Source of the DNA: Algoriphagus marinus | GTDB taxonomy: Bacteria > Bacteroidota > Bacteroidia > Cytophagales > Cyclobacteriaceae | DNA length: 64,000 bases | Reading direction: 5' to 3' | Assembly (NCBI RefSeq): GCF_001936475.1 | Contig: NZ_MSPQ01000002.1 | Location: 434,001-498,000 of the forward strand | Part shown: one piece after another, positions 17,192 to 26,484 of the stretch | Layout: the number at the start of each line of letters is the position of its first letter | Position numbering within the stretch: position 1 is the first letter of the stretch | Notes under the pieces: generated by a model | Databases searched by the model: none | Told to the model about the DNA's origin: nothing | What the model saw: the letters and a program-made list of their open reading frames with translations, nothing else | Position numbers and translations under genes: made by a program

Positions 17192-17224
17192 AAAAAGCCT
17201 CCTGAGTTCAGGAGGCTTTTTATT
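17192..17224. terminator. Bidirectional terminator between tmRNA and the ABC transporter operon
   Basis: AAAAGCCTCCTGA and TCAGGAGGCTTTT form a near-perfect stem with T tracts on both strands. It ends both the tmRNA (plus strand) and the ABC ATPase gene (minus strand). Confidence 0.88.
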
Positions 17225-17919
17225 TAACCCGTAAAGTAAGCTTCAAGCTCAGACATCATGGCTGATTTATCTCGAAGGTCGTTGATGATTTTACCTTTTT
17301 CCAGCAATACAATTCGGTCGCAAATCTCGGTGACGTGATTCAGGTCATGACTTGAAATCAAAAATGTTGTATTTGACCGCTCCTTTTCCTGAAGAATTAA
17401 TTTCTTCAATCTGATCTGCGAACTTGGATCCAGATTCTCGAAGGGTTCGTCCAAAAATACCACGTCAGGTTTACCCATCATTGCAGCAGCAATTCCTACT
17501 TTTTTCAGGTTTCCTTTAGATAGATCTCGGATATATTTCTTTTTGCCAATAATCTCCTCATTGAATAACTCACTGAATTTCTCCAAATGAACTCCCAAAT
17601 CAGCTTCTGACATGCCGTAAATTTTGCGAAGCGTCTTGAAATACTCATCCGGTGTCAAGTAAGTCAACAGCATATGCTCATCAAGGTAAGCTCCGGTAGT
17701 CGCTTTCCATTCTTCTGATTTGCTTACATCCTGTCCATCAATCGTCACCGAACCTGATGTAGCCCGTACCAAATCGAGCATGATTCGAAATAAGGTCGTC
17801 TTCCCGGCCCCATTATTTCCCACCAATCCAAAACACTCGGATTTTGGAATACTCAGCTGCTCAACATCTAAGACAACTGCTTCTTTGTACTGTTTCTTTA
17901 ATTGATTGACGTATATCAT
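17224..17919 (-). CDS. ABC transporter ATP-binding protein
   Basis: ATPase of 231 residues. Walker A is GNNGAGKTT (near residue 36), the signature is LSKGNLKKVGIAAAMMG, Walker B is VVFLDEPFENLDPSS and the switch histidine is in LISSHDLNHV. The signature is LSKGN rather than LSGGQ, as is common in ABC-2-type exporters. It overlaps the upstream permease gene by four bases (ATGA), so the two are translationally coupled and form one exporter. The substrate is unknown. Confidence 0.92.
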   Translation of the reverse strand: MIYVNQLKKQYKEAVVLDVEQLSIPKSECFGLVGNNGAGKTTLFRIMLDLVRATSGSVTIDGQDVSKSEEWKATTGAYLDEHMLLTYLTPDEYFKTLRKIYGMSEADLGVHLEKFSELFNEEIIGKKKYIRDLSKGNLKKVGIAAAMMGKPDVVFLDEPFENLDPSSQIRLKKLILQEKERSNTTFLISSHDLNHVTEICDRIVLLEKGKIINDLRDKSAMMSELEAYFTG

Positions 17920-19406
17920 GATTCTTGACGGAATGAAGATGAAATTTCGTAACGATTTGAGTTGATGCGATCAATATTGATTTTACTGAGCGGCTTGAAT
18001 GCGAAAATCCCAATAATCCCGCTGATCCCTAAGGCAAGCAAGCCCACATAATCATTGAACAACAGCGAAAATGGAAGATAAATCAAATATGGACCGGCCA
18101 TCATTGGGATAATGATCAGGAACTGAGCAGCCCCTACCCCTTCGTAATTAAACATGGCCCCTTTATTCAGATCCATTGGTTTTGGCTTCCAAAGTGCCAA
18201 ATAAATAATCACATGAATCAAAACCCCAATGTTAAATAAGAATGTGGCGATATGAATCAATAGAATATTCCAACCGAAATACACGTAAGGAATCGATGCT
18301 AAAAAACAGATCACAGAGATGCTGATAAAGAGTAAGTATTTCCCTTTTACCAAGGCTTCCACCCCATCTTTTCGATTTAGGAAAAAGTCAAAATTTCCTG
18401 AATTCCAACTGAGAAACTGCTGTCCATATTGGATCATAAAGATCCCGGTGATAAAAACTCCCACAAAAATAAAAATTGCAGAGATTCCTCCATCCTCACT
18501 TTGGTACATAGGATTGGTATAGAAAATCAATCCGTACAACAAGAAAAATGCAGAAAGCATCAAGTAAGTACGACTCTTCTTATGTCTTATGATAAGCTTC
18601 CATTCCAAATTTGCCAACTCTCCTGCTAATCCAAATCTGGAGAAAAAACCTATCGATTGCCCGACGAATCGAATCTCATCTTCCTCAGCCAAATCTTCCA
18701 AATAGGCATTATCCAAATAAAATCTCCTGCAAAGGATGAAAGTCCCAATCATCAATAAGGCCAAAACGGCCATTGGGATTGGGCTAGTCAATGCAAAGTC
18801 AAAGATTGGCTTGGTCACTTCCCCTAGATTGAACCAGCCCATATAACTAGAACCAGCTCCCAATGACAAAATGACAAACACAACTATAATTCCGATCAAG
18901 CCATCTTCAAATCGTTGCTTAAACCAAAGCATAAACCAGTGCAAGGTCCAACTGGTGAACACAATACTACCAATCCAGAAAACTGCACCACTGTTTCCAT
19001 ACTCAGGAGCAATAATTTGAAATGCAGAAGGTAGAAATAGCAGAATCGCAATAACTGATAAGGCTGAAATAAAGGATCGAATCAACAGCATGGAGATGAT
19101 TCTCCCCTTCCCAATCGGTAAGTGAAGTAAGCTTTCCAATTCGATAACCGGGAGGGTCTGGAGAAAATATCGGTACATGAATTCTCCTAAAAAGAAGAAA
19201 ATCAGATAGCTGTTTAAAACCACAATTGGATCTTGGCCTTCGGCTAAAGTGTCAATAATCCGAGGCAGGAAAATCCCTGCACCGAAAACATACGCAAGTA
19301 AAACCAGCACTAAAAAACCCAATAGCACATTTGCCATGGCACTTTTAGCGAATGAAGTGGATCGGAAACTTTTTAGAAACTGTAACCTGATTAATTCAAA
19401 AATCAT
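17916..19406 (-). CDS. DUF5687-family ABC transporter permease
   Basis: Membrane protein of 496 residues with about 10-12 hydrophobic segments (for example MANVLLGFLVLVLLAYVFGAGIFL, GIIVVFVILSLGAGSSYMG, ALGISGIIGIFAFKPL). Its start MIFELIRLQFLKSFRSTSFAKS and overall pattern fit the Bacteroidota DUF5687 permeases, which pair with an ATPase encoded beside them. It is the first gene of the two-gene operon and its stop overlaps the ATPase start. The transported compound is not known. Confidence 0.82.
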   Translation of the reverse strand: MIFELIRLQFLKSFRSTSFAKSAMANVLLGFLVLVLLAYVFGAGIFLPRIIDTLAEGQDPIVVLNSYLIFFFLGEFMYRYFLQTLPVIELESLLHLPIGKGRIISMLLIRSFISALSVIAILLFLPSAFQIIAPEYGNSGAVFWIGSIVFTSWTLHWFMLWFKQRFEDGLIGIIVVFVILSLGAGSSYMGWFNLGEVTKPIFDFALTSPIPMAVLALLMIGTFILCRRFYLDNAYLEDLAEEDEIRFVGQSIGFFSRFGLAGELANLEWKLIIRHKKSRTYLMLSAFFLLYGLIFYTNPMYQSEDGGISAIFIFVGVFITGIFMIQYGQQFLSWNSGNFDFFLNRKDGVEALVKGKYLLFISISVICFLASIPYVYFGWNILLIHIATFLFNIGVLIHVIIYLALWKPKPMDLNKGAMFNYEGVGAAQFLIIIPMMAGPYLIYLPFSLLFNDYVGLLALGISGIIGIFAFKPLSKINIDRINSNRYEISSSFRQES

Positions 19407-19502
19407 AAAATTTGCAGTTGAATATTCTTTCTAACTTTACACCTAAAGTATAACCAAACTTGCAAAAAGTTTTAAAATAAGCAGATAAAAAAAGGATAAA
19501 GG

Positions 19503-20231
19503 ATGGAAGTCGTACAGGAATTAGGATTTTTCGAGACCGTAGAAGCACGTCGATCAGTTAGGTTATTCGATCAGGAAAGCCCCTTTGATCACGATTTAGT
19601 CAAAAAATCCTTAGAGGCTGCCATTCTTTCTCCAAACAGTAGCAATCTGCAACTCTATCAATTTATCCGAGTTCCAGAATCCTCCCCGGTCAAGGACAAG
19701 CTGGCCGAACTTTGCATGCGCCAAAAAGCTGCAACTACCGCACGGGAACTCGTAGTGGTCGTGACAAGAAGAGATCTCTGGAAATCCCGGGCAGCGGCAA
19801 ATTACGAATACATCAAATCAGCCACTCAAAACCAACCCGAGAAAAAGAAGAAACAAGCATTAAGCTATTATGGGAATTTGATCCCGAAACTGTATTCTAA
19901 GTATCCAGGCTGGACAATTCTAAAAAAGCTAATTGCATTTTTTATGGGGTTGAAGCGCCCTATGGTACGTGAAGTCGGCGAGACCGAAGTGCGGATCTCC
20001 GTTCATAAGTCTGCGGCTCTTGCTTCCATGACTTTTATGCTCGGGATGAAAGCTGTCGGTTATGACACCTGTCCTATGGAAGGATATGATTCCAAGCGGG
20101 TCCACAAACTCCTAAATCTCAGTTCCGGCTCCGAAATCTGCATGATCATCGGATGCGGCAAAGGACTTCCTGGTGGGATATATGGAGAAAGGTTTCGGGT
20201 GGATTCTAGTGAGTTGATTTGTAATTTGTGA
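19503..20231 (+). CDS. Nitroreductase-family flavoprotein
   Basis: A 242-residue protein of the nitroreductase fold. The N-terminal FETVEARRSVRLFDQESPFDHDLVKKSLEAAILSPNSSNLQLYQFIRV contains the RRSVR phosphate-binding and S-x-x-N-L-Q FMN contacts. The C-terminal part has SMTFMLGMKAVGYDTCPMEGYDSKRVHKLL and IGCGKGLPGGIYGERFR. Members are FMN-dependent NAD(P)H oxidoreductases; the substrate cannot be deduced. An insert rich in Lys (QNQPEKKKKQAL) precedes the middle helix. It is a single gene divergent from the ABC operon. Confidence 0.88.
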   Translation: MEVVQELGFFETVEARRSVRLFDQESPFDHDLVKKSLEAAILSPNSSNLQLYQFIRVPESSPVKDKLAELCMRQKAATTARELVVVVTRRDLWKSRAAANYEYIKSATQNQPEKKKKQALSYYGNLIPKLYSKYPGWTILKKLIAFFMGLKRPMVREVGETEVRISVHKSAALASMTFMLGMKAVGYDTCPMEGYDSKRVHKLLNLSSGSEICMIIGCGKGLPGGIYGERFRVDSSELICNL

Positions 20232-20357
20232 ATCAAATCAGAAAGCTGAAGTTAGAAATCTAAAAAAAACAGGAGTCATTAGCCTCCTAAGATTTAAGAA
20301 AATTAAGAAACGATTCAATAATTTAGTTTTCTAAAAATCTTAACTACTTACTTTTTC

Positions 20358-20711
20358 ATGGATAGAGACCTAAAAGACAGAACCAAAAAATTTGCACTTG
20401 AAATCATAAAGCTTGTTTCGGAGTTACCAAAATCTACTGTTGGGTTTGAATTGGGAAAGCAGCTTATCAGGTCAGGCACTTCATTAGGAGCTAATTATAG
20501 AGCTTCACAACGTGGAAGATCTCGAGCTGAATTCATCTCTAAATTATCAGTTGTTCAAGAGGAGGCTGATGAAACTGTTTTTTGGCTAGAATTGATTTCC
20601 GAATCCAATTTACTTTTTGAAGATAGAATTAAATCGGCTTTAAAAGAGGCAAATGAATTGACAGCGATTTTTACAACCATGCTAATAAATTCAAAGAAAA
20701 ATTCTGGCTAG
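20358..20711 (+). CDS. Four-helix-bundle protein (TIGR02436 / 23S IVP family)
   Basis: A 117-residue helical protein. Motifs of the family are DLKDRTKKFALEIIKLVSELPKS, the GFELGKQLIRSGTSLGANYRASQRGRSRAEFISKLSVVQEEADETVFWLELISES segment. These proteins are best known from intervening sequences in 23S rRNA genes, but many Bacteroidota genomes carry free-standing copies, as here, with no rRNA nearby. They are thought to form pentameric barrels and to bind nucleic acid. It is a solitary gene about 125 bases after the nitroreductase gene and convergent with rarA. Confidence 0.88.
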   Translation: MDRDLKDRTKKFALEIIKLVSELPKSTVGFELGKQLIRSGTSLGANYRASQRGRSRAEFISKLSVVQEEADETVFWLELISESNLLFEDRIKSALKEANELTAIFTTMLINSKKNSG

Positions 20712-20743
20712 CCTTTCAGATTTCTCATTTCAAACTTCTGACT

Positions 20744-22006
20744 TTAGTACCCATATTTCCCCTTCCACTTCCCACTCAAATACCTTCTCAATTCATTTTC
20801 CCGAGCATTATCTCCAGGATCGTAGAGCTTTAATCCTTTGATTTCTTCGGGCATAAATTCCTGAGCGACAAAGTTACCTGGGAAGTCATGGGAATATTTA
20901 TAGGCTTTGCCGTAATTCAGGTCTTTCATCAGTTTAGTCGGAGCATTTCGCAAAGCTAAAGGCACAGATAAATCTCCTTTTTCTTTGACCAAAGCCTGGG
21001 CCTGGTTTATGGCCAAATAAGCTGCATTACTTTTCGGAGAACTTGCCAAATAGGTCACACATTGGGAAAGAATAATTCGGGATTCTGGGTAACCGATGAT
21101 TTTCACTGCTTCAAAACAATTGGTCGCGAGCAGCAAAGCATTCGGATTCGCATTGCCGATATCTTCCGAAGCGAGGATGACTAACCTTCTTGCGATAAAC
21201 TTTACATCCTCTCCCCCTTCGATCATTCGTGCCAGCCAATACACCGCGGCATTAGGGTCCGAACCCCGAATGGATTTGATAAAAGCAGAAATGATATCAT
21301 AATGCTGCTCTCCTGATTTATCATAGAGTGCGACTTTCTGCTGGGCAATCTGCATCACGATTTCATCGGTGATTACACAGGGATTCTCGTTGATTCCATC
21401 AATGACGATCTCCAATAGATTCAAAAGCTTCCTCCCATCTCCTCCCGAAATCCGTAGCAAAGCATCCGTTTCTTTCAACTCAACCTTGATTTTTTTCAAA
21501 TCCACATCTTTCTCCAAAGCCTGATGCACCATGGCTTCCAATTCCGATTTCCCAAGCGGGTTCAGCGTAAAAACCTGACATCTGGATAGCAAAGCCCCAT
21601 TGACTTCGAAGGATGGATTCTCGGTAGTTGCTCCGATCAATCGGATTACTCCTTTTTCTACGGCCCCCAAAAGTGCATCCTGCTGAGATTTATTGAAGCG
21701 GTGAATCTCATCGATAAAGAGAACCACTCCCATCTGGAACTTCGCTTTCTCAATCACCTCCCGAATATCTTTCACCCCCGAACTGATCGCCGATAGCGTG
21801 TAAAAAGGCGCTTTGATCTCATTGGCGATGATATTTGCGATGGTAGTTTTTCCAACTCCCGGAGGTCCCCAAAGAATCAGCGAAGGGACATTGCCCGACT
21901 TGATCGCTTTGAAGAGAAATGAGTTGGGCGAAGATAAATGAGCTTGCCCGATTAGCTCTTCTAATCGGGTTGGTCGCATTCGCTCTGCTAGTGGGGTATT
22001 GTTCAT
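20744..22006 (-). CDS. rarA: Replication-associated recombination protein A (RarA/MgsA AAA ATPase)
   Basis: A 420-residue AAA+ ATPase acting at stalled replication forks. Family start is PLAERMRPTRLEELIGQAHL. Walker A is GPPGVGKTT, Walker B is FIDEIHRFNKSQQDALL, sensor 1 is RLIGATTENPSFEVNGALLSRCQVF, and the C-terminal oligomerisation part has SIRGSDPNAAVYWLARMIEGGEDVKFIARRLVILASEDIGNANP. Length and motifs are complete. It is followed on the same strand by nothing close; upstream on the same strand, 43 bases from its start, lies the end of the ParE-type toxin gene. Confidence 0.95.
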   Translation of the reverse strand: MNNTPLAERMRPTRLEELIGQAHLSSPNSFLFKAIKSGNVPSLILWGPPGVGKTTIANIIANEIKAPFYTLSAISSGVKDIREVIEKAKFQMGVVLFIDEIHRFNKSQQDALLGAVEKGVIRLIGATTENPSFEVNGALLSRCQVFTLNPLGKSELEAMVHQALEKDVDLKKIKVELKETDALLRISGGDGRKLLNLLEIVIDGINENPCVITDEIVMQIAQQKVALYDKSGEQHYDIISAFIKSIRGSDPNAAVYWLARMIEGGEDVKFIARRLVILASEDIGNANPNALLLATNCFEAVKIIGYPESRIILSQCVTYLASSPKSNAAYLAINQAQALVKEKGDLSVPLALRNAPTKLMKDLNYGKAYKYSHDFPGNFVAQEFMPEEIKGLKLYDPGDNARENELRRYLSGKWKGKYGY

Positions 22007-22048
22007 TTTTTTTAAGAATCAAAATTCAAAGTCTAAAAAAATATACTA

Positions 22049-22351
22049 TTAATCAAAAAGGGATAGGTTAGACAAAGGTTTTGAACTTGAATGCACCGTC
22101 AAAATGGTAATCCTATTTAAATCATGGATTGCATAAATGATTCTGAAATTTTTAAAAATTAGCTCTCTAATACTTTGATTATTTAGTTCTGGAATGATTC
22201 GTCCGATCTCTGGAAATTTAATCAAGATCTCAGCTTTTTGAAAAATTTGATCAATCAGTTGAAAAGAGTAGGAATTAGAAAAATTTGAATAGTATTCTTT
22301 GATTGAATAAATATCCTCAACAGCCTGTTTTGACCATTTTATTTCGACCAT
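22049..22351 (-). CDS. RelE/ParE-family toxin
   Basis: A 100-residue protein of the ParE/RelE toxin superfamily. It begins VEIKWSKQAVEDIYSIKEYYSN, has a helical hairpin (SFQLIDQIFQKAEILIKFPEIGRIIPELNNQSIRELIFKNFRIIY) and ends with the YAIHDLNRITILTVHSSSKPLS strand pattern. ParE members poison DNA gyrase and RelE members cleave mRNA at the ribosome; the sequence alone does not separate them. Its start overlaps the antitoxin stop by 13 bases, so the two are coupled. Confidence 0.88.
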   Translation of the reverse strand: MVEIKWSKQAVEDIYSIKEYYSNFSNSYSFQLIDQIFQKAEILIKFPEIGRIIPELNNQSIRELIFKNFRIIYAIHDLNRITILTVHSSSKPLSNLSLFD

Positions 22352-22521
22352 TCTTCAATCATTTTTTTAGCTTGTTCGCTAGTATAGTTTTGTCCTTTTT
22401 GCGCTTGATCTAGTCCTATTTCTATTTTGTTCAGTAAAATAAGTTTCTCCATTAAATCCTCTATCGAGAATTCTTCGGGAAGTGATTTGATTGCTTCAAG
22501 GGCTTTTTCTTTGGATATCAT
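22339..22521 (-). CDS. Antitoxin of the RelE/ParE-type pair
   Basis: A 60-residue acidic/helical protein (ISKEKALEAIKSLPEEFSIEDLMEKLILLNKIEIGLDQAQKGQNYTSEQAKKMIEEWSK). It resembles the short helical antitoxins often found before ParE-like toxins in Bacteroidota, ending in the helix that should wrap the toxin. It has no obvious DNA-binding domain beyond the N-terminal helix-turn-helix-like stretch. It overlaps the toxin start by 13 bases in the antitoxin-first order. The assignment rests on position and size. Confidence 0.82.
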   Translation of the reverse strand: MISKEKALEAIKSLPEEFSIEDLMEKLILLNKIEIGLDQAQKGQNYTSEQAKKMIEEWSK

Positions 22522-22582
22522 AGATTTTGATGTTTAAGTCTAATTTAGATAATATTTCTTTTAGGGTTTAGAAATCTTAAAA

Positions 22583-23590
22583 CTATCTAATCCGTCTCCC
22601 AAACTCCTCCAACTGCTCATCTCCAAAATCGTGATGCGTAACAAACCGAACGAGGTCCGCTCCGAATTTGACTGATTTAATGTCTTTTTGAGAAAGCTTG
22701 CTCATAAATTCTTCCGGAGTGGTTCCTTCCAGTCTAGCTATCACAATATTGGTTGAAACCGGCAAAACTTCAGAAACAACTGGCAAATCCAAAAGCATTT
22801 CCCCCAGCTTTCTCGCTCGGGCATGGTCTTCTTTTAGACGGTCAACTTGGTGATCCAGCGCATAAATTCCAGCAGCCGCTAAGAAACCCGCTTGACGCAT
22901 GCCTCCACCAAAGACTTTTCGAACTTTTCGAGCTCGCTTGATATCAGCTTTGCTTCCTAGCAATACTGAGCCAATCGGACAACCTAAACCCTTGCTCAGG
23001 CAAATGGAAATCGTATCAAATTGGGCTCCCCAATCTGCTGGATTTTCTCCAGTTTCTACTAAAGCATTGAATAACCTCGCCCCATCCAAATGAAGCTTCA
23101 ATCCTTTTTCTCGGCAAAGCGCATGAATAGGTTTGATTTCATCCAAGGTATAAATACTCCCTCCACCTTTATTCATCGTATTTTCCAGCGACACCATCGT
23201 GGTCTCCGGAGCATGAATATCATCCGGATTGATGGAAGCGGCAACTTGAGTTGCAGTGATTTTTCCCAAATCTCCATCCAACAACTTCACCGATGCCAAT
23301 GAATTCGCCATAATTCCGCCTCCCTCATAGAGATAGATATGGGAATATTTATGACAGATCACTTCGGTTTGAATTCTTGTATGTAACCGAATCGCAATCT
23401 GATTGGTCATCGTCCCAGAGGGACAAAAGATCGCAGCTTCCATCCCGAATAGCTTGGCGATTTTTTCTTCCAAGGCATTGACAGTCGGGTCTTCTCCAAA
23501 AACATCGTCCCCGACAGGAGCGGAAAACATCGCCTCACGCATACCTGTTGTTGGCTTGGTCAGCGTATCACTTCTTAAATCTATGATCAT
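22583..23590 (-). CDS. ltaE: Low-specificity L-threonine aldolase
   Basis: PLP enzyme of 335 residues that cleaves threonine or allo-threonine to glycine and acetaldehyde. Family start is [19 protein letters not shown]. The active-site lysine is K200 in [15 protein letters not shown], with D169 of [12 protein letters not shown] contacting the cofactor and [15 protein letters not shown] at 27-41. The C-terminal domain ([10 protein letters not shown]) is complete. Its start overlaps the GDPD stop by four bases (ATGA), so it lies in an operon behind the GDPD lipoprotein and DUF2721 genes. Confidence 0.93.
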   Translation of the reverse strand: MIIDLRSDTLTKPTTGMREAMFSAPVGDDVFGEDPTVNALEEKIAKLFGMEAAIFCPSGTMTNQIAIRLHTRIQTEVICHKYSHIYLYEGGGIMANSLASVKLLDGDLGKITATQVAASINPDDIHAPETTMVSLENTMNKGGGSIYTLDEIKPIHALCREKGLKLHLDGARLFNALVETGENPADWGAQFDTISICLSKGLGCPIGSVLLGSKADIKRARKVRKVFGGGMRQAGFLAAAGIYALDHQVDRLKEDHARARKLGEMLLDLPVVSEVLPVSTNIVIARLEGTTPEEFMSKLSQKDIKSVKFGADLVRFVTHHDFGDEQLEEFGRRIR

Positions 23591-24552
23591 TTTCTAGTAA
23601 AATAGTCGTTTTTTGAACTGCTTGATGGAGCCAAGGTTTTGATTGCAGCCGCCGCCTCAATCGGTCTATCCGTAGCTAAAATATCTGCTCCTTTTTGCAC
23701 GAATCCTGCATAAATCTCATCTCCTCTGGCAATGGCACTTCGATCCAAATTACCCAAAACACCCAGAATTGTAAACACGCCTTTCTCATGCAAGGCTTGA
23801 TTAAATTCCTGTGGGCGCTCGGCCACTCCGGTAAATGCAATCACCCGAGTCCAAGGAATCCCTGTTTCTTCAAATCGCCGAATCTCTTCTTCATTTCTTA
23901 TTGTGATCGAAAGCATCAGCTCTGGAGCCAAGTAATGCATTTTCTTTGCTGCCGCAAAGCTATAGGTAATCACCGCGGCATGTGCTTCGGAGTCTGTTTC
24001 CCGGATTTCTTCAATCAACTTTTCATAGGGAACAGACTGCTTTACATCAACCGTCAGCAATACTTTGCCTTTGGACCAGGTTAAGGCCTCTTTGAAAGTT
24101 GGAACTTTGAAATCAGTCTGTGCTCCTGTTTCGTCTTCCAGAAATAAAGTCTGAATGTAATCGTAAGTAACCTCTTCAACTTTCCCCTTCCCTGTGGTGG
24201 TTCGCTCCAAATCGTCGTCATGCATGAGGATCAATACCCCATCTTTGGTCATGGCCACATCCAACTCAATAATGGCTGGGGTATATTTGATGACATTGGC
24301 AAAAGTCTCAATCGCATTCTCAGGAAAACCTGGATAAGGTCCGCCACGATGTGCTGAGACTAAAGGAATTCGATCCGAAGTCCAGGTATAAAAATCTCGA
24401 GTCTCCTCCAGATCCTCTACTTGAATCAGAAAATCTCCCGTCTCTACAGTGGAAGTTTCTTCAGCAACGGTTAGCTCATCAGTAGTTGCGCTTTGTCCGC
24501 AACCTGAAAAAGCCAGTGCGAGAAAAAGAATCCAATTCCAGTTAATCTTCAT
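23587..24552 (-). CDS. Glycerophosphodiester phosphodiesterase lipoprotein
   Basis: A GDPD-family TIM-barrel enzyme of 321 residues. The start is taken at ATG 24552 ([18 protein letters not shown]); the frame is open to 24606 but the signal peptide begins here. The lipobox is LAFSGC. Catalytic features are [49 protein letters not shown] and LLTVDVKQ. It should hydrolyse glycerophosphodiesters in the periplasm or at the surface, releasing glycerol 3-phosphate. It overlaps the DUF2721 gene by 11 bases and the aldolase gene by four bases. Confidence 0.9.
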   Translation of the reverse strand: MKINWNWILFLALAFSGCGQSATTDELTVAEETSTVETGDFLIQVEDLEETRDFYTWTSDRIPLVSAHRGGPYPGFPENAIETFANVIKYTPAIIELDVAMTKDGVLILMHDDDLERTTTGKGKVEEVTYDYIQTLFLEDETGAQTDFKVPTFKEALTWSKGKVLLTVDVKQSVPYEKLIEEIRETDSEAHAAVITYSFAAAKKMHYLAPELMLSITIRNEEEIRRFEETGIPWTRVIAFTGVAERPQEFNQALHEKGVFTILGVLGNLDRSAIARGDEIYAGFVQKGADILATDRPIEAAAAIKTLAPSSSSKNDYFTRK

Positions 24553-25000
24553 TTTTCTTTCCTTCTTTTTTGAAAATAAAATCCAGCCCACTACTTCGCT
24601 TTTCAAAGATCTCTTCCATGTCTTTCAGCTCCAGATTTAATGCTTTGGTGGAAATCTGAATCTCAATCAAGGAAATCAGGAGCGAAACTAAGAGCGAAGC
24701 CATACTTCCTACAAATACCCAATTCGCAGCTATGGTATAGCCTCGGAAGAGCAAATACATACAAATGATGCACAATAAAAAGCTAAATACTCCGAAGAGT
24801 TGCATGTTTTTGATTAGCGTCAGGCGGCGACGGAGGTTGTGAATTTGCTCCACGATGATTTCCTGATCGGGACCTTTGATGTAGTTTTTATGAAGTCCCC
24901 GAATCAAACTGGCAATCGCCAAAAACCGATTGGTAAAAGCCAGCATCAATAAGGTGATGGCCGAAAAAAGTAGCGCTGGGGTGGAGAGTTGGAGTTCCAT
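24542..25000 (-). CDS. DUF2721 membrane protein
   Basis: A 152-residue membrane protein. It has a first hydrophobic segment (LSTPALLFSAITLLMLAFTNRFLAIASLIR) followed by the conserved polar QIHNLRRRLTLIKNMQ, then two more (LFGVFSFLLCIICMYLLFRGY and WVFVGSMASLLVSLLISLIEIQIS), and a charged tail [23 protein letters not shown]. This matches the DUF2721 family, of unknown function. It overlaps the GDPD start by 11 bases and heads that operon. Confidence 0.88.
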   Translation of the reverse strand: MELQLSTPALLFSAITLLMLAFTNRFLAIASLIRGLHKNYIKGPDQEIIVEQIHNLRRRLTLIKNMQLFGVFSFLLCIICMYLLFRGYTIAANWVFVGSMASLLVSLLISLIEIQISTKALNLELKDMEEIFEKRSSGLDFIFKKEGKKNED

Positions 25001-25044
25001 AAATTTTTGCGTGTTTTTAAAGATGGTTCATTTTCAGAAAAGCA

Positions 25045-25075
25045 CAAAAAAGCCTGCACTTATTTAGGCAGGCTT
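25045..25075 (-). terminator. Terminator after the anti-sigma factor gene
   Basis: On the minus strand AAGCCTGC and GCAGGCTT enclose a 10-base loop and are followed by six T. It lies 24 bases after the anti-sigma stop. Confidence 0.8.
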
Positions 25076-25098
25076 AAGTGATTTTAATAAAATATTGA

Positions 25099-25920
25099 TT
25101 ACGCTACGTTTCCAATTACGACCAGCTTTTCCAATGTCGGTGACTCCGAACCTCCTTTTGGTTCGATGGTAATGGCAAAAGCTCCGGCTTGTGCTACGGC
25201 CTGCATTTGCTGAAGTGTCATCTTCTCGCCTTCATTGACCAGACCTATTCCGATTGGCCCTTGATCTCCAATTGCCCAAAGCTGATAATCGTATTCGTCA
25301 CTTAGTTCATTCAGGTTATTCACTGCCACAAATACTTCTTGCGCACCTTGATCCCAGAAAAGATTCACAGATGCGTCCTTCTGCATGTTCAAACTTTCAC
25401 CTTTGAGTTTAACCAATCTGAAATCTCCTGCTACCAATTTATCTAATTGAGAATCCTTGGCCTCAAATTCCAATTTTACTTGATTGAGGTTGTCTGCCAT
25501 TACGGATTGCTCCTGAAGTAAAGCAGTAAATTGCTGCTCTTTTTCATAAAACTTACTGGCATAGAAGATCGCGACTGATGAGGCTAAAACTGCCACTAGT
25601 GACGCTGCCACTGCAAATGATTTCCAAGGAGAAAGAGGAACCACTTTTCCCTGCGCGGGAGCTGTATTTGAAATTGGTTTTGTTTCTTCTTTGAATTCTG
25701 AATCAAGTGAATCAAAAATCTTCGCCTTTATCCCAGCAGAAGGAGCAACTCCAATCTTGTGGTCAATGTCAAACATTGCTTGCTCCAGCTCATCCAATTC
25801 CTGCTGGATTTCCGGGTATTGTGCAGCCATGGAAACCACCTCTGCACGCTCGCGCTCCGAAAGCTCCCCAAGAAGGAAAAGCTCCAGTTTGCCTGATGTG
25901 ATGTATGCTTGAATATCCAC
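25099..25920 (-). CDS. Anti-sigma factor, RskA-type
   Basis: A 273-residue single-pass membrane protein. The start is GTG at 25920, directly abutting the sigma factor stop. The cytoplasmic N-terminus (YITSGKLELFLLGELSERERAEVVSMAAQYPEIQQELDELEQAMF) is the sigma-binding part. A transmembrane helix lies near 99-119 (SFAVAASLVAVLASSVAIFYAS). The periplasmic part holds a coiled coil (about 120-160) and the RskA C-terminal domain (GQEVFVAVNNLNEL, YQLWAIGDQGPIGIGLV, AFAITIEPKGGSESPTLEKLVVIGNV). It should hold the partner sigma factor inactive until proteolysis or another signal. The pair forms one operon closed by a terminator. Confidence 0.9.
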   Translation of the reverse strand: MDIQAYITSGKLELFLLGELSERERAEVVSMAAQYPEIQQELDELEQAMFDIDHKIGVAPSAGIKAKIFDSLDSEFKEETKPISNTAPAQGKVVPLSPWKSFAVAASLVAVLASSVAIFYASKFYEKEQQFTALLQEQSVMADNLNQVKLEFEAKDSQLDKLVAGDFRLVKLKGESLNMQKDASVNLFWDQGAQEVFVAVNNLNELSDEYDYQLWAIGDQGPIGIGLVNEGEKMTLQQMQAVAQAGAFAITIEPKGGSESPTLEKLVVIGNVA

Positions 25921-26484
25921 TTAAATGCTGTCTAAATTTTTCTTTAATACCTGAATTGCCGCTCTCACTCTGGATTTAACCGTCCCAAGGGGGATGTCAA
26001 ATTCCTCAGAAATCTCCGAATGGGTATATCCTTTGAAATAAATATACTCAATGATAAATCGCTGATCCTCATTCAGGTCATTCATCAACTCTTTGACACC
26101 AATGGCATTGACTTGATCCATGGTATCTGAATTGCTTTCTAATCCATATACGAAGTCATCAATGGTATTGGTCTTACTGGATTGGGAGATTTCTTTGGAT
26201 CGAGTTTTATCAATGGCTGAATTTCTACAAATATTGGCCATCCAAGTGTATAAACGGCCTTTGGACTCCTCATATCTATCGATCTTCTGAATGATTTTCA
26301 CAAACGAATCATGAAAAACCTCCTCAGCAATATCCTTATCAAAAATAATTCTGGAAATCACACCAAAAAGTGCACGAGAATATTTCTCATAGAGATATTC
26401 AGTCGTTTTTCGATCTTTTGCTCGAAGTCCTGCGATTAATTGTTGCTCTTCCAAGGGGAGTTTTTTGGCTAAAAAACAAAGCAC
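25921..26484 (-). CDS. ECF-type RNA polymerase sigma factor (SigK-like)
   Basis: Sigma-70 family ECF factor. Region 2 is LFGVISRIIFDKDIAEEVFHDSFVKIIQKIDRYEESKGRLYTWMANICRNSAIDKTRS and region 4 is LNEDQRFIIEYIYFKGYTHSEISEEFDIPLGTVKSRVRAAIQVLKK. The frame starts at GTG 26484 (187 residues), but that codon sits inside the lpd terminator hairpin, so a later start such as the TTG at 26454 (LEEQQLIAGLRAKDRK) is just as plausible. It is followed immediately by its RskA-type anti-sigma gene, the usual layout for SigK/RskA pairs. Confidence 0.9.
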   Translation of the reverse strand: MLCFLAKKLPLEEQQLIAGLRAKDRKTTEYLYEKYSRALFGVISRIIFDKDIAEEVFHDSFVKIIQKIDRYEESKGRLYTWMANICRNSAIDKTRSKEISQSSKTNTIDDFVYGLESNSDTMDQVNAIGVKELMNDLNEDQRFIIEYIYFKGYTHSEISEEFDIPLGTVKSRVRAAIQVLKKNLDSI

